Source: Sphingobacteriaceae bacterium
GTDB taxonomy: Bacteria; Bacteroidota; Bacteroidia; Sphingobacteriales; Sphingobacteriaceae
DNA length: 64,000 bases
Direction of reading: 5' to 3'
Assembly: GCA_017745075.1 (NCBI GenBank)
Contig: JAGIAD010000002.1
Location: 310,001 to 374,000, forward strand
Shown piece after piece: positions 16,240 to 26,419 of this stretch. The first letter of the stretch is position 1, and each line of letters opens with the position of its first letter. The translations under genes were made by a program, and so were the position numbers. Below the pieces are notes generated by a model that saw only the letters and a program-made list of their open reading frames with translations, was not told the DNA's origin and searched no databases.

Positions 16240-19200
16240 ATGGAAAGCAATAAAAAATACTGGAAAGGCTTAGAGGAGTATAACAATACACCCGATTTTG
16301 TTAAGAATAACAAAAACGAATTCGCCGAGCCACTTCCAATTGAAGATGTTTTAAATGAAGCAGGGTTAAGTACCGTTACCCCACGCCGCGACTTTTTAAA
16401 GGCGTTAGGTTTTGGTTTAGGTGCGGTTACATTAGCTGCCTGTCAAAGTACACCGTTAAAAAAATCTATCCCTTACCTGGTAAAACCTGAGGAGGTAACC
16501 CCTGGTATACCTAACTTCTATACTTCGAGCTTCAATGGCCAGAGTATTTTGGTTAAAACAAGAGAAGGACGTCCGATTAAAATTGAACCAAATCCTAATG
16601 CGGGACAATTTAACTGCGGTACGGATGCAAGAGCGCAGGCTTCTGTATTAGATTTATACGATGTATCTAAACTAAAAGCACCTGCTACCGTAAAAAACGG
16701 ACAGGTTGAAGAAACTACCTGGGCGAAGATCGATAGCTTTGTAAAAGGCGAACTGGCAAAAGCACAGGCGGGTGGAAAGAAAATCCGTATTGTATCATCA
16801 ACAGTGAACAGCCCGTCAACAAATGCAGTAATTGCAGCTTTTGTTGCCAAATATCCTGCTGCTAAACTAGTTCAGTATGATGCAGTTTCTTATACAGGTA
16901 TTATTCAGGCCAATCAGAACAGTTTCGGTAAAGCTGTTTTACCAAAATATAACTTTGATAAAGCCGATTTAATAGTAAGTTTCGGTGCCGATTTCTTGGG
17001 TACCTGGATCAGCGGTGAAGAGTTTACTGCTCAATACACTGCTAACCGTAACTACAAATCGTTAGAAAATAAAAAAATGAGCCGCCACATTCAGTTCGAA
17101 AGTGGAATGAGCTTAACTGGTACCAATGCAGATACCCGTGTTCCGGTTAAATTATCGGAAGAAGGTCCTGCATTAATTGCTTTATATAATGCAATTACAG
17201 GTGCTGCTTTACCAGGCGGAACATTGGGTAACAATGCTACTGCTGATAAAGTAATTAAACTGGCAGCAAAAGAATTATTGCAAAATAAAGGCAAAGGCCT
17301 TGTAGTTAGCGGTTCGAACGATGTTTCTACACAAATTTTAGTAAATGCCATTAACGCCGCTATCGGAAGTTATGGAACTACTATCGATTTGGATAATGCT
17401 TGCCATTTATATGCTGGTAACGATGCCGAGTTTAATGGTTTAGTTGCCGAAATGAGCCGCGGTGAAGTTGGGGCTGTATTATTCTTAAACAGCAATCCGG
17501 CTTACGATGCAGCAAATCCAAAGGCATTTACTGATGCATTAGCCAAGGTGCCTGCGAAAATTTCTTTCTCAGACCGTGCTGATGAAACTGCTTCACTTTG
17601 TGATGCCATTGCGATTAACCATAACTACTTAGAATCATGGGGTGATGCAAATGCTTACGAGGGATATTATTCTATCGTTCAGCCAACCATTAACCCGGTA
17701 TTCAATAGCCGCCAGGCAGAAGAGAGTTTATTGATCTGGGCAGATGCTCCTGTTAAAGATTACTACCAGTTTGTACGCAGCAACTGGGAAGCTAAAGTAT
17801 TACCGGCTGCTGGTCTTAAATGGGATCAGGTTTTAGAAAAAGGTGTAGTAACTACCACTGCTAAAACAGCTGGGGCCTACAGCTTTACTTTATCGTTAAA
17901 TGCTGTAGCAACTTCAATCATCAATAGCAGCAAGAGCCTTGCAAAAGGTGGCGATCAGCTGGAATTACAGGTTTACGAAAACGTACCGATGCGCGATGGT
18001 AAAAATGCCAACAACGCTTTCTTACAGGAATTACCTGATCCGGTATCAAAAGTAACCTGGGATAACTTTGTTGCACTTGCACCAAAAACTGCTGAAAAAT
18101 TAAAAGTTAAAGAATTTGATGTTGTTACCGTTAAAGGCAGCAATGGATATTCGGTAGAACTTCCTGTTTTGATCCAACCGGGACAAGCACAGGGAACAGC
18201 TTCTATCGCTTTAGGTTATGGCCGTCAGAAGGCAGGTAAAGCAGGTAACGATGTAGGTAAAAACGCTTTCCCTTTCATTTCTTTTGTAAACGGAACCATG
18301 CAATATGCTACAAACGTAACCATTAGCCCAACAGGCGGTTACTATGAGCTTGCGCAAACACAAACTCACCACTCTTTTGAGGGCCGTGCAGTGATTAAAG
18401 AAGCTACTTTTAAAGAGTACTTAAAAAATCCTGGAGCTGGTAATGAGAAAGGCGAGCATAAAGATTACGATCTTTGGGATCAATATGAAAAACCAGGTAA
18501 CAACTGGGTAATGGCAATCGATCTGAATGCCTGTACAGGTTGTGGTTCTTGTATTGTTGCCTGTAACGTAGAAAATAACATTCCGGTAGTAGGCCGCGAT
18601 GAGGTTCGCCGTCGCCGCGAGATGCACTGGATCCGCATCGACCGTTACTATAGCTACGAAACACCAGCTGGTGATGTAACCAAAGAAAAAGAAATTGCTA
18701 AGTTGGAAGACTTAGATCACGTTTCTGTGGTTCACCAACCAATGTTATGTCAGCACTGTGATCACGCACCTTGCGAAACAGTTTGTCCGGTATTAGCTAC
18801 CGTACACTCTTCAGATGGTTTAAACCACATGGCTTATAACCGTTGCGTAGGTACACGTTACTGTGCAAACAACTGTCCGTACAAAGTACGCCGTTTCAAC
18901 TGGTTCAATTACTGGAACGATTCGCGTTTCGATAACTATTTAAATAACGAGTTTACCCAATTGGTTTTAAACCCTGATGTAACTACACGCTCTCGTGGTG
19001 TGATGGAGAAATGCTCAATGTGTATCCAACGTATACAAGGTGGCAAATTACAGGCTAAATTGGAAAAACGTCCATTAAAAGATGGCGATATTAAAATGGC
19101 TTGTCAAGAAGCTTGTTCAGCAAATGCAATCATATTTGGTGATTCAAACGATCCTAATTCAGAGGTTTCAAAAGCATTACGTTCTGAGCGTATATACTAC

Positions 19201-19281
19201 GTATTAGAAGAAATCAATGTGAAACCAGGTATCGGATATATGACTAAAATTAGAAATACAGATACAAAAGTACAAGCGTAA
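16240..19281 (+). CDS. actB: alternative complex III subunit B, iron-sulfur and molybdopterin-fold protein
   Basis: 1013 residues. A Tat-type signal RRDFLKALGF (49-58) runs into a lipobox LAAC (Cys68), so it is probably a Tat-exported lipoprotein. The N-terminal two thirds have the molybdopterin-oxidoreductase fold, which in this complex holds no molybdenum. The C-terminal part is an NrfC-like ferredoxin with four cysteine groups: CTGCGSCIVAC, CQHCDHAPCETVCP, CVGTRYCANNCP, and CSMC with a later CQEAC. These bind three 4Fe-4S and one 3Fe-4S cluster in characterised complexes. It passes electrons from quinol oxidation in ActC to the hemes of ActA. Confidence 0.95.
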   Translation: MESNKKYWKGLEEYNNTPDFVKNNKNEFAEPLPIEDVLNEAGLSTVTPRRDFLKALGFGLGAVTLAACQSTPLKKSIPYLVKPEEVTPGIPNFYTSSFNGQSILVKTREGRPIKIEPNPNAGQFNCGTDARAQASVLDLYDVSKLKAPATVKNGQVEETTWAKIDSFVKGELAKAQAGGKKIRIVSSTVNSPSTNAVIAAFVAKYPAAKLVQYDAVSYTGIIQANQNSFGKAVLPKYNFDKADLIVSFGADFLGTWISGEEFTAQYTANRNYKSLENKKMSRHIQFESGMSLTGTNADTRVPVKLSEEGPALIALYNAITGAALPGGTLGNNATADKVIKLAAKELLQNKGKGLVVSGSNDVSTQILVNAINAAIGSYGTTIDLDNACHLYAGNDAEFNGLVAEMSRGEVGAVLFLNSNPAYDAANPKAFTDALAKVPAKISFSDRADETASLCDAIAINHNYLESWGDANAYEGYYSIVQPTINPVFNSRQAEESLLIWADAPVKDYYQFVRSNWEAKVLPAAGLKWDQVLEKGVVTTTAKTAGAYSFTLSLNAVATSIINSSKSLAKGGDQLELQVYENVPMRDGKNANNAFLQELPDPVSKVTWDNFVALAPKTAEKLKVKEFDVVTVKGSNGYSVELPVLIQPGQAQGTASIALGYGRQKAGKAGNDVGKNAFPFISFVNGTMQYATNVTISPTGGYYELAQTQTHHSFEGRAVIKEATFKEYLKNPGAGNEKGEHKDYDLWDQYEKPGNNWVMAIDLNACTGCGSCIVACNVENNIPVVGRDEVRRRREMHWIRIDRYYSYETPAGDVTKEKEIAKLEDLDHVSVVHQPMLCQHCDHAPCETVCPVLATVHSSDGLNHMAYNRCVGTRYCANNCPYKVRRFNWFNYWNDSRFDNYLNNEFTQLVLNPDVTTRSRGVMEKCSMCIQRIQGGKLQAKLEKRPLKDGDIKMACQEACSANAIIFGDSNDPNSEVSKALRSERIYYVLEEINVKPGIGYMTKIRNTDTKVQA

Positions 19282-19307
19282 GCTTTAGCATAAAGAAAAT
19301 ACAAATT

Positions 19308-20780
19308 ATGTCAGGACATAACGAATCAATACTTAGAGAACCATTAATTACCGGCGATAATATCACGTATGCTAAAATTACGGACGATATTTTGATGCCG
19401 GTAGAAAACAAGCCAAACAAAGCTTGGTGGATTGGTTTCATCGTTGCCTCATTAGGTGCCCTACTTTGGGTTGTAGCAGTAAGCTACACTTTTTGGAACG
19501 GTATCGGATCTTGGGGTTTAAATAAAACAGTAGGTTGGGCATGGGATATCACCGGTTTCGTATGGTGGGTAGGTATTGGTCACGCCGGAACACTTATTTC
19601 GGCCGTACTTTTACTCTTCCGTCAGAACTGGCGTAACTCGATCAACCGTTCGGCAGAAGCGATGACAATCTTCGCCGTAATCTGTGCCGCAACTTACGTT
19701 GTATCGCACATGGGCCGCCCTTGGTTAGCGTATTGGGTATTACCTTTACCAAACCAGTTCGGTTCACTTTGGGTAAACTTTAACTCACCATTGGTATGGG
19801 ATATGTTTGCGATTTCTACATACTTCTCTGTATCATTGTTATTCTGGTACACAGGTTTATTACCAGATATCGCAACCATCCGCGACCGTGCCGTGGGTAC
19901 ACGCAGAAAAATCTATTCAATTTTCTCATTTGGATGGAGCGGAAGCGTTAAAACCTGGCAGCGTTTCGAAGCGGTTTCGTTAATCTTAGCCGGTATCTCT
20001 ACACCACTTGTACTTTCGGTACACACCATTGTATCAATGGACTTTGCAACTTCAGTAATTCCAGGATGGCACACTACTATCTTCCCTCCATATTTCGTGG
20101 CCGGGGCGATCTTCTCAGGCTTTGCGATGGTATTAACCTTATTATTGGTTGCACGTAAAGTATTAGGTCTGGAGAACTATATCACCATGTTCCACATTGA
20201 GTCGATGAACAAAATCATCATCTTAACCGGATCAATCGTAGGTGTAGCTTATTTAACAGAGTTCTTCATTGCCTGGTATTCAGGTTCTGAATACGAATCA
20301 TACGCATTCGTTAACCGTTCTACAGGTCCTTACTGGTGGTCGTACTGGATGATGATGACCTGTAACGTAATCTCACCACAGTTATTATGGTTCAAAAAGA
20401 TCCGTTTAAGCATTAAAGCTACCTGGATTTTATCAATCGTGGTAAACGTGGGTATGTGGTTTGAGCGTTTCGTAATTATCGTAACTTCATTACACCGCGA
20501 TTACATCCCTTCAAGCTGGGCAATGTTTTATCCAACCTGGGTTGATATCAGTGTATTCGTAGGTTCAATCGGATTATTCTTTACTTTATTCTTATTGTTC
20601 TTAAGGGTATTACCATCAATTGCTATCGCAGAGGTAAAAATCATTCTTAAATCGGCTTCAGAGCAGGCTAAGAAAAAGATTATTGAAGAAGGTTCAGAAA
20701 AACCTGAATACGTTAACGAGTATATTGAATCGTTAGAAAAATTTGATAGTGTTAAACAAGAAGATTACGCAAAAATATAA
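19308..20780 (+). CDS. actC: alternative complex III subunit C, NrfD-type quinol-oxidising membrane subunit
   Basis: A 490-residue polytopic protein of the NrfD/PsrC family with about ten membrane helices. Typical stretches are WWVGIGHAGTLISAVLLL near residue 85, SHMGRPW and VLSVHTIVSMDFA. In the known complexes ActC carries the quinol site near the periplasmic face and a conserved His/Asp set in a four-helix bundle proposed for proton movement. A charged cytoplasmic tail (about 440-490) follows the last helix. It begins 26 nt after actB and is separated from actD by 2 nt. Confidence 0.95.
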   Translation: MSGHNESILREPLITGDNITYAKITDDILMPVENKPNKAWWIGFIVASLGALLWVVAVSYTFWNGIGSWGLNKTVGWAWDITGFVWWVGIGHAGTLISAVLLLFRQNWRNSINRSAEAMTIFAVICAATYVVSHMGRPWLAYWVLPLPNQFGSLWVNFNSPLVWDMFAISTYFSVSLLFWYTGLLPDIATIRDRAVGTRRKIYSIFSFGWSGSVKTWQRFEAVSLILAGISTPLVLSVHTIVSMDFATSVIPGWHTTIFPPYFVAGAIFSGFAMVLTLLLVARKVLGLENYITMFHIESMNKIIILTGSIVGVAYLTEFFIAWYSGSEYESYAFVNRSTGPYWWSYWMMMTCNVISPQLLWFKKIRLSIKATWILSIVVNVGMWFERFVIIVTSLHRDYIPSSWAMFYPTWVDISVFVGSIGLFFTLFLLFLRVLPSIAIAEVKIILKSASEQAKKKIIEEGSEKPEYVNEYIESLEKFDSVKQEDYAKI

Positions 20781-20782
20781 CA

Positions 20783-21319
20783 ATGAGTGATATCAAATAT
20801 ATTTTAGGCAGCTTTGGCGATCCTGATGAAATGATGCACGGCATCGAAAAGCTTCAGGAAAATAACATCAGTATTTATGATGTATATACTCCAATGCCTA
20901 TACACGGAATAGAAGCCAAATTAGGAATTAAAAGATCAAGGATCGATATCGCAGCGTTTTGCTTTGGTATTACCGGTACCTGCTGTGCATTCGCTTTGAT
21001 TTATTTCTGCGCAGTAATTGACTGGAGAGTAAACATAGGTGGTAAACCATCGTTCGCATTGCCGGATTTTGTGCCGATAATGTTCGAGCTTACAGTATTA
21101 TTCTGTGCTTTTGGTATGGTATTAACATATTATGCTTCTACACACTTATTTCCAGGAAGAGCACCTCGCGTAATGGATTTAAGGGCTACTGATGACCGCT
21201 TTGTCATTGCAGTTGATGCAAAAGACAATGCAGAACACACTGTAATTGATGGTTTATTAAAAGATGCCGGTGCTTTAGAAGTAAAGTATAATGAAAGGAA
21301 GTACGTTAGCTATGAATAA
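20783..21319 (+). CDS. actD: alternative complex III subunit D (DUF3341)
   Basis: A 178-residue DUF3341 protein. A cytoplasmic N-terminal domain (ILGSFGDPDEMMHGIEKL...YTPMPIHGIE) is followed by two membrane helices (about 55-80 and 98-122) and a cytoplasmic C-terminal part (RATDDRFVIAVD). The family is the peripheral and membrane-anchored subunit D of alternative complex III. The gene starts 2 nt after actC, and its stop overlaps the chosen actE start by 8 nt. Confidence 0.93.
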   Translation: MSDIKYILGSFGDPDEMMHGIEKLQENNISIYDVYTPMPIHGIEAKLGIKRSRIDIAAFCFGITGTCCAFALIYFCAVIDWRVNIGGKPSFALPDFVPIMFELTVLFCAFGMVLTYYASTHLFPGRAPRVMDLRATDDRFVIAVDAKDNAEHTVIDGLLKDAGALEVKYNERKYVSYE

Positions 21320-21896
21320 GAATAAATTTGTTTACACGTCGTTTTTAGCTATTGCTTTCGCAGTTACCTTTTCGGCATGTAGAGATAAACGCAGTACTGG
21401 TTTAGAATATGCCAGGAACATGTATGATCCGATTGCTTATAACCCGGATCAGCCAAACAAAAATTTTAAGGATGGTAAAACTGCACAGTTGCCACCTGCA
21501 CATACCAAACCGGTAGGATTTACCGAATACGATGAGTATCCTAACACGAAAGAAGGATATGAAGCAGCAGGTGTTAGCATGGTGAATCCTTTACCTGTTG
21601 ATACAATCAATTTAGCACAGGGACAACACTTATTTAAAGTGTTCTGCAGCCCTTGCCATGGCGAGAAAGGCGATGGACAGGGACACCTGGTAAAAATTGA
21701 GAAATTTAGTGGTGTACCTTCTTACTTCTCCGGAAGTTCGTCAAGAGGGGGAGAGATGAAAGCGCTTACTGCCGGTAAAATCTACCATACCATTACCTAC
21801 GGTGTAAATAACATGGGTTCGCATGCATCGCAGATCTCTCCGACTGATCGTTGGAAAGTGGTGATGTATGTTCAGGAATTACAAAAACAACAATAA
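21312..21896 (+). CDS. actE: alternative complex III subunit E, monoheme cytochrome c lipoprotein
   Basis: 194 residues from ATG 21312, chosen because it gives a clean lipoprotein signal (MNKNKFVYTSFL...FSAC). ATG 21291 would add seven residues and is possible. One heme-c site, CSPCH (Cys112-His116), is followed by GEKGDGQG, and the distal Met is probably in the NNMGSHASQ region. ActE is the lipid-anchored monoheme subunit that ends the heme wire. The ATGAATAA overlap with actD suggests translational coupling. Confidence 0.93.
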   Translation: MNKNKFVYTSFLAIAFAVTFSACRDKRSTGLEYARNMYDPIAYNPDQPNKNFKDGKTAQLPPAHTKPVGFTEYDEYPNTKEGYEAAGVSMVNPLPVDTINLAQGQHLFKVFCSPCHGEKGDGQGHLVKIEKFSGVPSYFSGSSSRGGEMKALTAGKIYHTITYGVNNMGSHASQISPTDRWKVVMYVQELQKQQ

Positions 21897-21912
21897 GTAA
21901 AGCAGAATATAA

Positions 21913-23133
21913 ATGGGAACTCACAATATTAATTTTAGTGAACAGTTTGAGTTTACAGGTAAAGTAAAAACATTAAGCATCGTAGGCATCATTTTAGGTG
22001 TTGCTGCAATAGCTTACGGTTTCTTCGCTGGCGATAAAGTAATGCACGAGCGTACTTTTGCTAACCTGTTGCTTATGGCGTATTACTTTGCATGCGTATG
22101 TATGTCGGGTACATTTTTCCTTGCTGTTCAATATGTAGCTCAAGCAGGTTGGTCTGCATCAATTTTACGTGTACCACAAGCTATGGCAAAAACATTGCCT
22201 ATAGCTGCTGTAATACTTATTGTAGTTATTTCAGCAGGTTTGTACTCACACAATTTATATCACCACTGGCATGCAGATGGTTTAACCGTAGAGGGCAGCC
22301 CTAACTACGACGCCATTATTGCCGGTAAATCGGTATTCTTAAACGTACCTTTCTTCTTAGGTCGCCAGGTGGTATTCTTAGGTATTTACAGTATATTTTC
22401 GATCCTTTTTGTTAAGTATTCTTATAATGAAGATTTAGCAGGTGGTTTAAATTCATACAGAAAAAGCTTTAAAAATGCTTGTATATTCCTGGTAATTTAC
22501 GGTTTTACTACACCTGTATTTGCTTTTGATACGATCATGTCGTTAGAAGCTCACTGGTTCTCAACCATGTTTGGCTGGTATAACTTCGCAGCAATGTGGG
22601 TGAGCAGTTTAGCAACTATCGCTGTAATCATTATCCTTTTAAGAAGAGCAGGTTATATGCAATGGGTTAACAATAGCCATTTGCATAACTTAGGTCAGTT
22701 TATCTTTGGTTTCTCTATCTTCTGGACTTATGTATGGTTTGCCCAGTTCTTATTGATCTACTATGCAAACATGCCAGAGGAGACCGTATATTTCTACAAA
22801 CGCTTTGAATATTACAAATTCTGGTTTTTCTTAAACCTTGCCATGAACTTCTTAGCGCCTGTATTATTATTAATGGACAGGGATAACAAAAGAACTGATG
22901 TTAAATTATTATTCGTTTCGATCGTGGTATTGTTAGGCCATTGGGTAGATTACTACCAGATGATTATGCCAGGAACAGTAGAAGCACATAACGGTTTTGG
23001 CATTATTGAAATTGGTACAGCACTGGGTTTTGTTGGATTGTTTACCTTTACGGTTTTAACAGCACTGAGCAAAAAACCTTTAATTGCAAAGAACCACCCA
23101 TTATTACAAGAAAGTTTGCACCATCAGTTATAG
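21913..23133 (+). CDS. actF: alternative complex III subunit F, NrfD-like membrane subunit
   Basis: A 406-residue polytopic membrane protein with about ten helices, a shorter paralog of ActC. Recognisable stretches are FFLAVQYVAQAGWSASILRV, YSHNLYHHWHADG, FDTIMSLEAHWFSTMFGWYN and NMPEETVYFYKRF, all typical of annotated quinol:cytochrome c oxidoreductase subunit F. It is a structural core subunit without its own heme. It ends the act block; coxB follows after 67 nt that contain a small dyad AGTAC-GGC-GTACT (23176-23188). Confidence 0.94.
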   Translation: MGTHNINFSEQFEFTGKVKTLSIVGIILGVAAIAYGFFAGDKVMHERTFANLLLMAYYFACVCMSGTFFLAVQYVAQAGWSASILRVPQAMAKTLPIAAVILIVVISAGLYSHNLYHHWHADGLTVEGSPNYDAIIAGKSVFLNVPFFLGRQVVFLGIYSIFSILFVKYSYNEDLAGGLNSYRKSFKNACIFLVIYGFTTPVFAFDTIMSLEAHWFSTMFGWYNFAAMWVSSLATIAVIIILLRRAGYMQWVNNSHLHNLGQFIFGFSIFWTYVWFAQFLLIYYANMPEETVYFYKRFEYYKFWFFLNLAMNFLAPVLLLMDRDNKRTDVKLLFVSIVVLLGHWVDYYQMIMPGTVEAHNGFGIIEIGTALGFVGLFTFTVLTALSKKPLIAKNHPLLQESLHHQL

Positions 23134-23200
23134 TGGTGGTAGGATATAGCAAATATTTTAATTATTATAATTAGCAGTACGGCGTACTACTTTTAAGAAA

Positions 23201-24433
23201 ATGAGTTTAAGAAAGTTTATAACGAATAAAACGACCGCAGCTTTAGCAGTATTGATTACCGCTTTTGCAAACACTAGCGTATTTGCGCAAGATGCAGCAG
23301 CAGGAGCTGCCGCGGCACCGAAGGTTGATATGGGCGAGATTTATAAATCAGTAATATTTTATGTACTGGCTTTTCTTGCCGTATGTTTATTCATCGCCAT
23401 TATTGGTAAAGCAATAAGGGTATATGAATTAAGCCGCGAAGCACAGGGCAAACCTGTTGGCATCAACTGGAACAGGATTCATGCAAGTTTATTTGCCCTG
23501 TTTTTAGTGGTAGGTTTATATGGTGTATATTGGGAATATACCGTACATGGTGCGATGTTGCTTCCTGATGCTGCATCAGAACATGGAAAGAAAATTGATA
23601 AAATGTTCAATTTAACATTGATCATTACCACAATCGTATTTGTAGTTACACACATCCTGTTATTCGGTTTTTCTTATATCTACAAATATTCTGCTAAAAG
23701 AAAAGCTTATTATTACCCGCATAACAATACAATCGAAAAAATCTGGACAATCATTCCGGCTTTAGTATTAACAGTATTGGTATTGATGGGTTTCTTAACC
23801 TGGAGATCGATTTTCTTCAAAACCGAAGATCCTAAAAATAAACCATTGCAGATCGAAGTTACTTCAGAGCAGTTCAAATGGTCTATCCGTTACCCTGGAG
23901 CCGATGGAATTGTTGGCGCTAAAAACTATAAGTTAACTACAGCGACCAATCCATTGGGTATCGATTTCAAGGATTTAAACTCACGTGATGATGAGATGGC
24001 AGATGAGATGGTAATTCCTGTTGGAAAACCGGTAAAACTGATCCTGACCAGTAAAGATGTAATTCACAGTTTTTATATGCCGCATTTCAGGGTACAGTTA
24101 AATACCGTACCGGGTATGCGTGTTTTCTTTGAGTTTACACCTACAAAAACTACTGCAGAAATGCAACAGGAAACAAATGATCCTAACTTTAAGTACCTTT
24201 TCTACTGTGCTAAAATCTGTGGATCAGGTCACTACAACATGCAAAAGGTGGTACGTGTAGTTTCTGAAGCTGAGTACAAAACTTGGATAGCTGAGCAGAA
24301 AACATACTTAAACGACGATTTAAGAAAACAATTTAATTTGCCAGGGGCACCTGCACCTGTAAAATCGGTAGCAGATTCAGCAGCTAAAGATTCAGCTGCT
24401 GTGAAAACTAACCAAATGGCTTTAAATAAATAA
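23201..24433 (+). CDS. coxB: cytochrome c oxidase subunit II (CuA)
   Basis: 410 residues with a signal peptide (to VFAQ, residue 30), one extra membrane segment (about 48-70) and another (about 100-120), then the two subunit II helices and a periplasmic cupredoxin domain. The CuA site is complete for side-chain ligands: His in KDVIHSF, Cys336, Cys340, His344 and Met347 in CAKICGSGHYNM. The position usually held by Glu, which binds through its backbone carbonyl, is Lys-Ile here, as in Bacteroidota relatives. No heme-c domain is fused at the C-terminus. It accepts electrons from the act complex or cytochrome c. Confidence 0.95.
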   Translation: MSLRKFITNKTTAALAVLITAFANTSVFAQDAAAGAAAAPKVDMGEIYKSVIFYVLAFLAVCLFIAIIGKAIRVYELSREAQGKPVGINWNRIHASLFALFLVVGLYGVYWEYTVHGAMLLPDAASEHGKKIDKMFNLTLIITTIVFVVTHILLFGFSYIYKYSAKRKAYYYPHNNTIEKIWTIIPALVLTVLVLMGFLTWRSIFFKTEDPKNKPLQIEVTSEQFKWSIRYPGADGIVGAKNYKLTTATNPLGIDFKDLNSRDDEMADEMVIPVGKPVKLILTSKDVIHSFYMPHFRVQLNTVPGMRVFFEFTPTKTTAEMQQETNDPNFKYLFYCAKICGSGHYNMQKVVRVVSEAEYKTWIAEQKTYLNDDLRKQFNLPGAPAPVKSVADSAAKDSAAVKTNQMALNK

Positions 24434-24456
24434 TATTAAGCAGGAGCGAACGAATT

Positions 24457-26337
24457 ATGTCAACAATAGCATTACACGACGAACACAATCACGATCACGC
24501 TGATCATGGGCATCATAAAGAGACTTTGATTTCAAAGTATATCTTTAGTATGGATCATAAAATGATTGCTAAGCAATTTTTGATTACCGGTATTATTATG
24601 GCGGTAATTGCAATGGGCTTATCAATTTTATTCCGTATTCAATTGGCATGGCCAGATAAAAACTTCCCATTCTTAGAAACTTTTTTAGGTAAATGGGCAG
24701 AAGGTGGCCGTATCAAACCTGATTTTTACCTGGCTTTGGTAACCATCCACGGTACCATCATGGTATTCTTTGTACTAACCGCTGGTTTAAGTGGTACCTT
24801 TAGTAACTTACTGATCCCGCTTCAGGTAGGGGCGAGAGATATGGCTTCACCATTCCTGAACATGCTTTCATATTGGTTCTTTTTCCTGGCATGTGTGGTA
24901 ATGATGTCGTCGTTTTTCATCCAAACGGGACCTGCTTCCGGAGGTTGGACGGTTTATCCGCCATTATCTGTTGTAGCTAAGGCTATGCCGGGTTCGGGTT
25001 TAGGTATGACATTATGGTTAGTAAGTATGGTACTTTTCGTAGCCTCATCTTTAATGGGAGGTATCAACTACGTAAGTACAATCCTGAACATGCGTACTAA
25101 AGGTATGGACCTTTGGAAAATGCCATTAACCATCTGGGCTTTCTTCTTAACCGCTATTTTAGGTATTTTATCTTTCCCTGTTCTTGTAGCCGGAGTGGTA
25201 TTAATGGTATTCGACCGTAGTTTTGGAACAAGTTTCTATTTATCAGATATCGTAATAGGTACTGACATTTTACCAAATGAAGGTGGTTCTCCAATTTTAT
25301 GGCAACACTTATTTTGGTTCTTAGGTCACCCTGAGGTATATATCGTAATTATGCCTGCGTTAGGTATCTCATCTGAGGTAATCTCTGTAAACTCGCGTAA
25401 ACCGATCTTCGGTTACCACGCAATGGTTTACTCACTTATCGGTATCACTGTATTATCGTTCATCGTTTGGGGTCACCATATGTTTGTAACAGGTATGAAC
25501 CCATTGCTGGGCGGTGTATTTATGATCACTACGTTGATCATTGCGGTACCATCTGCGGTAAAAACCTTTAACTATTTAGCTACATTATGGCGTGGTAACA
25601 TCCGTTTCACTCCGGCAATGTTATTCGCTATCGGTTTGGTTTCATTCTTTATTTCTGGTGGTTTAACCGGTATCTTTTTAGGAAATGCATCTTTAGATAT
25701 TAACTTGCACGATACTTATTTTGTTGTTGCCCACTTCCACCTGGTAATGGGTTCGGCAGCAATTTTTGGTATGCTTGCAGGTGTTTACCATTGGTTCCCT
25801 AAAATGTTTGGTAAAATGATGAATGCCAAATTGGGATACCTGCATTTTTGGTTAACTTTCATTGCAGCTTACCTGGTATTTTTCCCACTTCACTTCTTAG
25901 GTTTAGATGGTGTACCTCGTCGGTACTATGCATTTACCGAGTTCGAATTTATGAAGAAATGGTTAACCGTAAACGTGTTTGTAACCTGGGCTGCTATTAT
26001 GGCTGCACTTGCTCAGGTAGCATTCCTGTTCAATTTCTTCTACTCGATCTTTAAAGGAAAAGTATCTCCTCAAAACCCTTGGGAAGCTAATACTTTAGAA
26101 TGGACAGCACCAGTTGAACATTTACACGGTAACTGGCCAGGAGAAATTCCAACTGTTTACAGATGGCCTTACGATTATAGTAAACCTGGACATGATGCAG
26201 ACTTTATTCCTCAAACTGTTCCTTTCTCTCAAACCATGAGTTCTAACCTTCCTCACGATTTTGAAGGAAATGAAGAAGCAGAGAAAATTCAGCAGGAGTG
26301 GGAATTAGCTAATCCTGTTGCAGAAAACAAGGGCTAG
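24457..26337 (+). CDS. coxA: cytochrome c oxidase subunit I
   Basis: A 626-residue heme-copper oxidase core with about twelve helices. The low-spin heme ligands are His in VTIHGTIMVFF and His428; the high-spin heme ligand is His426 (VVAHFH). CuB is bound by His291, His340 and His341, with the His291-Tyr295 cross-link motif GHPEVY. Glu293 of that motif marks a type A1 enzyme with a D-channel. The N-terminus has seven His in the first 22 residues, an unusual cytoplasmic tail. It reduces oxygen to water and pumps protons. Confidence 0.97.
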   Translation: MSTIALHDEHNHDHADHGHHKETLISKYIFSMDHKMIAKQFLITGIIMAVIAMGLSILFRIQLAWPDKNFPFLETFLGKWAEGGRIKPDFYLALVTIHGTIMVFFVLTAGLSGTFSNLLIPLQVGARDMASPFLNMLSYWFFFLACVVMMSSFFIQTGPASGGWTVYPPLSVVAKAMPGSGLGMTLWLVSMVLFVASSLMGGINYVSTILNMRTKGMDLWKMPLTIWAFFLTAILGILSFPVLVAGVVLMVFDRSFGTSFYLSDIVIGTDILPNEGGSPILWQHLFWFLGHPEVYIVIMPALGISSEVISVNSRKPIFGYHAMVYSLIGITVLSFIVWGHHMFVTGMNPLLGGVFMITTLIIAVPSAVKTFNYLATLWRGNIRFTPAMLFAIGLVSFFISGGLTGIFLGNASLDINLHDTYFVVAHFHLVMGSAAIFGMLAGVYHWFPKMFGKMMNAKLGYLHFWLTFIAAYLVFFPLHFLGLDGVPRRYYAFTEFEFMKKWLTVNVFVTWAAIMAALAQVAFLFNFFYSIFKGKVSPQNPWEANTLEWTAPVEHLHGNWPGEIPTVYRWPYDYSKPGHDADFIPQTVPFSQTMSSNLPHDFEGNEEAEKIQQEWELANPVAENKG

Positions 26338-26360
26338 TTTAAGCTTTAAATAAAATTTTA

Positions 26361-26404
26361 AAAGGGGTATCTGACTAAGTTTCTGCTTATCCGGATACCC
26401 TTTT
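26361..26404 (+). terminator. terminator between coxA and ctaA
   Basis: AAAGGGGTATC (26361-26371) pairs with GATACCCTTTT (26394-26404), 11 pairs with one G-T and a 22-nt loop, ending in TTTT. It lies 24 nt after the coxA stop and may reduce read-through into the heme A synthesis genes. Confidence 0.7.
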
Positions 26405-26419
26405 CATCTTAATAGATAT